A stretch of DNA of 6,722 bases, taken from positions 1 to 6,722 of the forward strand of contig CAAGHY010000035.1 in NCBI GenBank assembly GCA_900769735.1, written 5' to 3'. Positions 5,769 to 6,722 of this stretch are shown piece after piece. Under the pieces are notes generated by a model. The model saw nothing but the letters and a program-made list of their open reading frames with translations. It made no database searches and was not told the origin of the DNA. Source of the DNA: Rikenellaceae bacterium. Its GTDB lineage: Bacteria > Bacteroidota > Bacteroidia > Bacteroidales > UBA932. Both the position numbers and the translations under genes were made by a program. Every line of letters starts with the position of its first letter. Position 1 is the stretch's first letter.

Positions 5769-6466
5769 TCGGACTTTCCTATCCAATGATCCAACAGATA
5801 CATCTCCCCACCTTCAGACAATTTCAGGTGTATCCTGTAATGGAAATGGCCAAATATGAAATAATCTATGCATCCACCATTCTTTTTCTGGAAATCATTG
5901 GCAAACTTCACAATGCGCTCATCCTCCCCTTTCCATATCCAAGGAGAATCCTCGTGCATAAGCCTGTTGTGCCTGCTCCACAAATGCGCCAGCCCAAAAG
6001 CCCATCTTGGATGCACGCCGCTGAAAAGCCACTGAAGAAAACGGTTCTTGAAGACACCGTTAAGCAATTTGTATCCGAAATCACCTTTTCCTAGCCCGTC
6101 ACCGTGCCCTAAACAGAACTTTTTACCCTCTATATCAACCACATATGGCTGCGAGAGCACCTTCAGCCCCACTTCACTCTGCAAATAGTCATAAGTCCAG
6201 ATGTCGTGGTTTCCATTGAAGAAATAAACCTCAACCCCCCTATCCACCAGTTCAGCCAGAGCGCCCAGCGTTCTGGTAAATTTGCGTGGAATCACATTCT
6301 TGTACTCATACCAGAAATCAAAAATGTCACCCAACAGGTAAAGGGCCTTTGTATTCTCAGGCAATCCCTTTAGGAAAGCGGCAAACTTCCGCTCCCTTGC
6401 CACCGGATCTTTATGATCCAGTCCAAGATGCACATCTGATACAAAATAATGAAGGTTCTTTTCCAT
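5717..6466 (-). CDS. LpxH-like metallophosphoesterase (putative UDP-2,3-diacylglucosamine diphosphatase)
   Basis: This 249-residue calcineurin-like phosphoesterase carries every metal-binding motif: DVHLG (Asp11, His13), LGDIFDFW (Asp47), NGNHD (Asn86), GHGD (His121) and GHFH (His207, His209). Its closest known role is LpxH, the cytoplasmic or peripheral inner-membrane enzyme that cleaves UDP-2,3-diacylglucosamine to lipid X in lipid A synthesis. Length and the segment between HGD and GHFH (about 124-205), where the LpxH substrate cap lies, fit that role. Classical LpxH has GNRD, whereas this protein has GNHD, the general phosphoesterase form, so substrate assignment is an inference. It starts 17 nt after the uppP stop, and its 3' end overlaps the DUF4294 gene. 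No signal peptide is seen. Confidence 0.85.
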   Translation of the reverse strand: MEKNLHYFVSDVHLGLDHKDPVARERKFAAFLKGLPENTKALYLLGDIFDFWYEYKNVIPRKFTRTLGALAELVDRGVEVYFFNGNHDIWTYDYLQSEVGLKVLSQPYVVDIEGKKFCLGHGDGLGKGDFGYKLLNGVFKNRFLQWLFSGVHPRWAFGLAHLWSRHNRLMHEDSPWIWKGEDERIVKFANDFQKKNGGCIDYFIFGHFHYRIHLKLSEGGEMYLLDHWIGKSDYLLFDGETCQVPNMEL

Positions 6467-6483
6467 TCAAACCATTACAGACA

Positions 6484-6722
6484 TTAAAGAAGAGCACTTA
6501 GTATGCAGGTTATACCCACCAATACACAATAAACTGCAAACAGCCACAATTTGGCCTTCTTGACAATATTCACCATAAGGGTGCAGGCAAATAGTCCCGA
6601 CAGGAATGCGCTTGCAAAACCCAACACCATAGAAACTGCAGGGATACCCGATGCAGCTCCGGAAAATTCTCCACCTACAAGCTCAAGAAACGCCTCTCCC
6701 AGAATAGGGACCAGCACCATAA
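6484..6722 (-). CDS. uppP: Undecaprenyl-diphosphatase, C-terminal part; gene continues past the right edge
   Basis: The last 79 or so codons of a polytopic membrane protein are visible. They show small-residue-rich helices, then GFASAFLSGLFACTLMVNIVKKAKLWLFAVYCVLVG, which matches the C-terminal end of UppP (BacA). UppP recycles the lipid carrier by dephosphorylating undecaprenyl diphosphate for peptidoglycan and O-antigen synthesis. The catalytic motifs (an E-rich stretch and PGxSRSG) would lie upstream, outside the window, so they cannot be checked. The ATG at 6718-6720 is in frame but is surely internal, because the family has about 260-280 residues. The gene is truncated by the window edge only. 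It lies directly upstream of the LpxH-like gene, likely in one operon. Confidence 0.85.
   Translation of the reverse strand, partial: MVLVPILGEAFLELVGGEFSGAASGIPAVSMVLGFASAFLSGLFACTLMVNIVKKAKLWLFAVYCVLVGITCILSALL

Noticed and set aside
5738..6094. A 118-codon plus-strand frame antisense to the LpxH-like gene.
   Set aside because: It lies opposite conserved metallophosphoesterase sequence, and the translation resembles no family.

Overview
The window looks like a chromosomal fragment from a member of the Bacteroidota, most likely order Bacteroidales. The signs are Bacteroidota-type ribosomal proteins, a TTTG/TAnnTTTG promoter (the Bacteroidetes sigma consensus), weak or absent Shine-Dalgarno sequences, a DUF4294 protein, and signal peptides cleaved just before Gln. 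Rank below order cannot be judged from this sequence.

Positions 1-2352 (minus strand) hold a tight ribosomal-protein run. In transcription order it is rplP, rpmC, rpsQ, rplN, rplX, rplE, rpsN, and rpsN runs off the left edge. This is the usual S10/spc order from rplP onward. The expected upstream neighbour rpsC is missing. Instead rplP follows a 243-bp intergenic region that carries a strong terminator for the next gene and a good Bacteroidetes promoter for rplP. The S10 cluster therefore appears split between rpsC and rplP.

Positions 2596-5055 (minus strand) hold a two-gene unit: a GltS-family sodium/glutamate symporter followed 3 nt later by an exported M19 membrane-type dipeptidase. It ends at an intrinsic terminator at 2527-2574. 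The pair suggests periplasmic dipeptide cleavage coupled to glutamate (L or D) uptake.

Positions 5056-5111 are a 56-bp divergent intergenic region with a perfect 7-3-7 palindrome and likely overlapping promoters. To its right, on the plus strand, is an exported DUF4294 protein of unknown function (5112-5768). Its 3' end overlaps by 52 bp, tail to tail, a minus-strand LpxH-like metallophosphoesterase (5717-6466). The 3' part of uppP (undecaprenyl-diphosphatase) lies just upstream of that gene and runs off the right edge. uppP and the LpxH-like gene probably form an envelope-biogenesis operon.

No RNA gene, mobile element, CRISPR array or phage gene was found. All gene families are known ones. 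What is unusual is the organisation: the split S10 operon with its own promoter and structured leader, the transporter-dipeptidase coupling, the operator-like palindrome and the convergent overlap.
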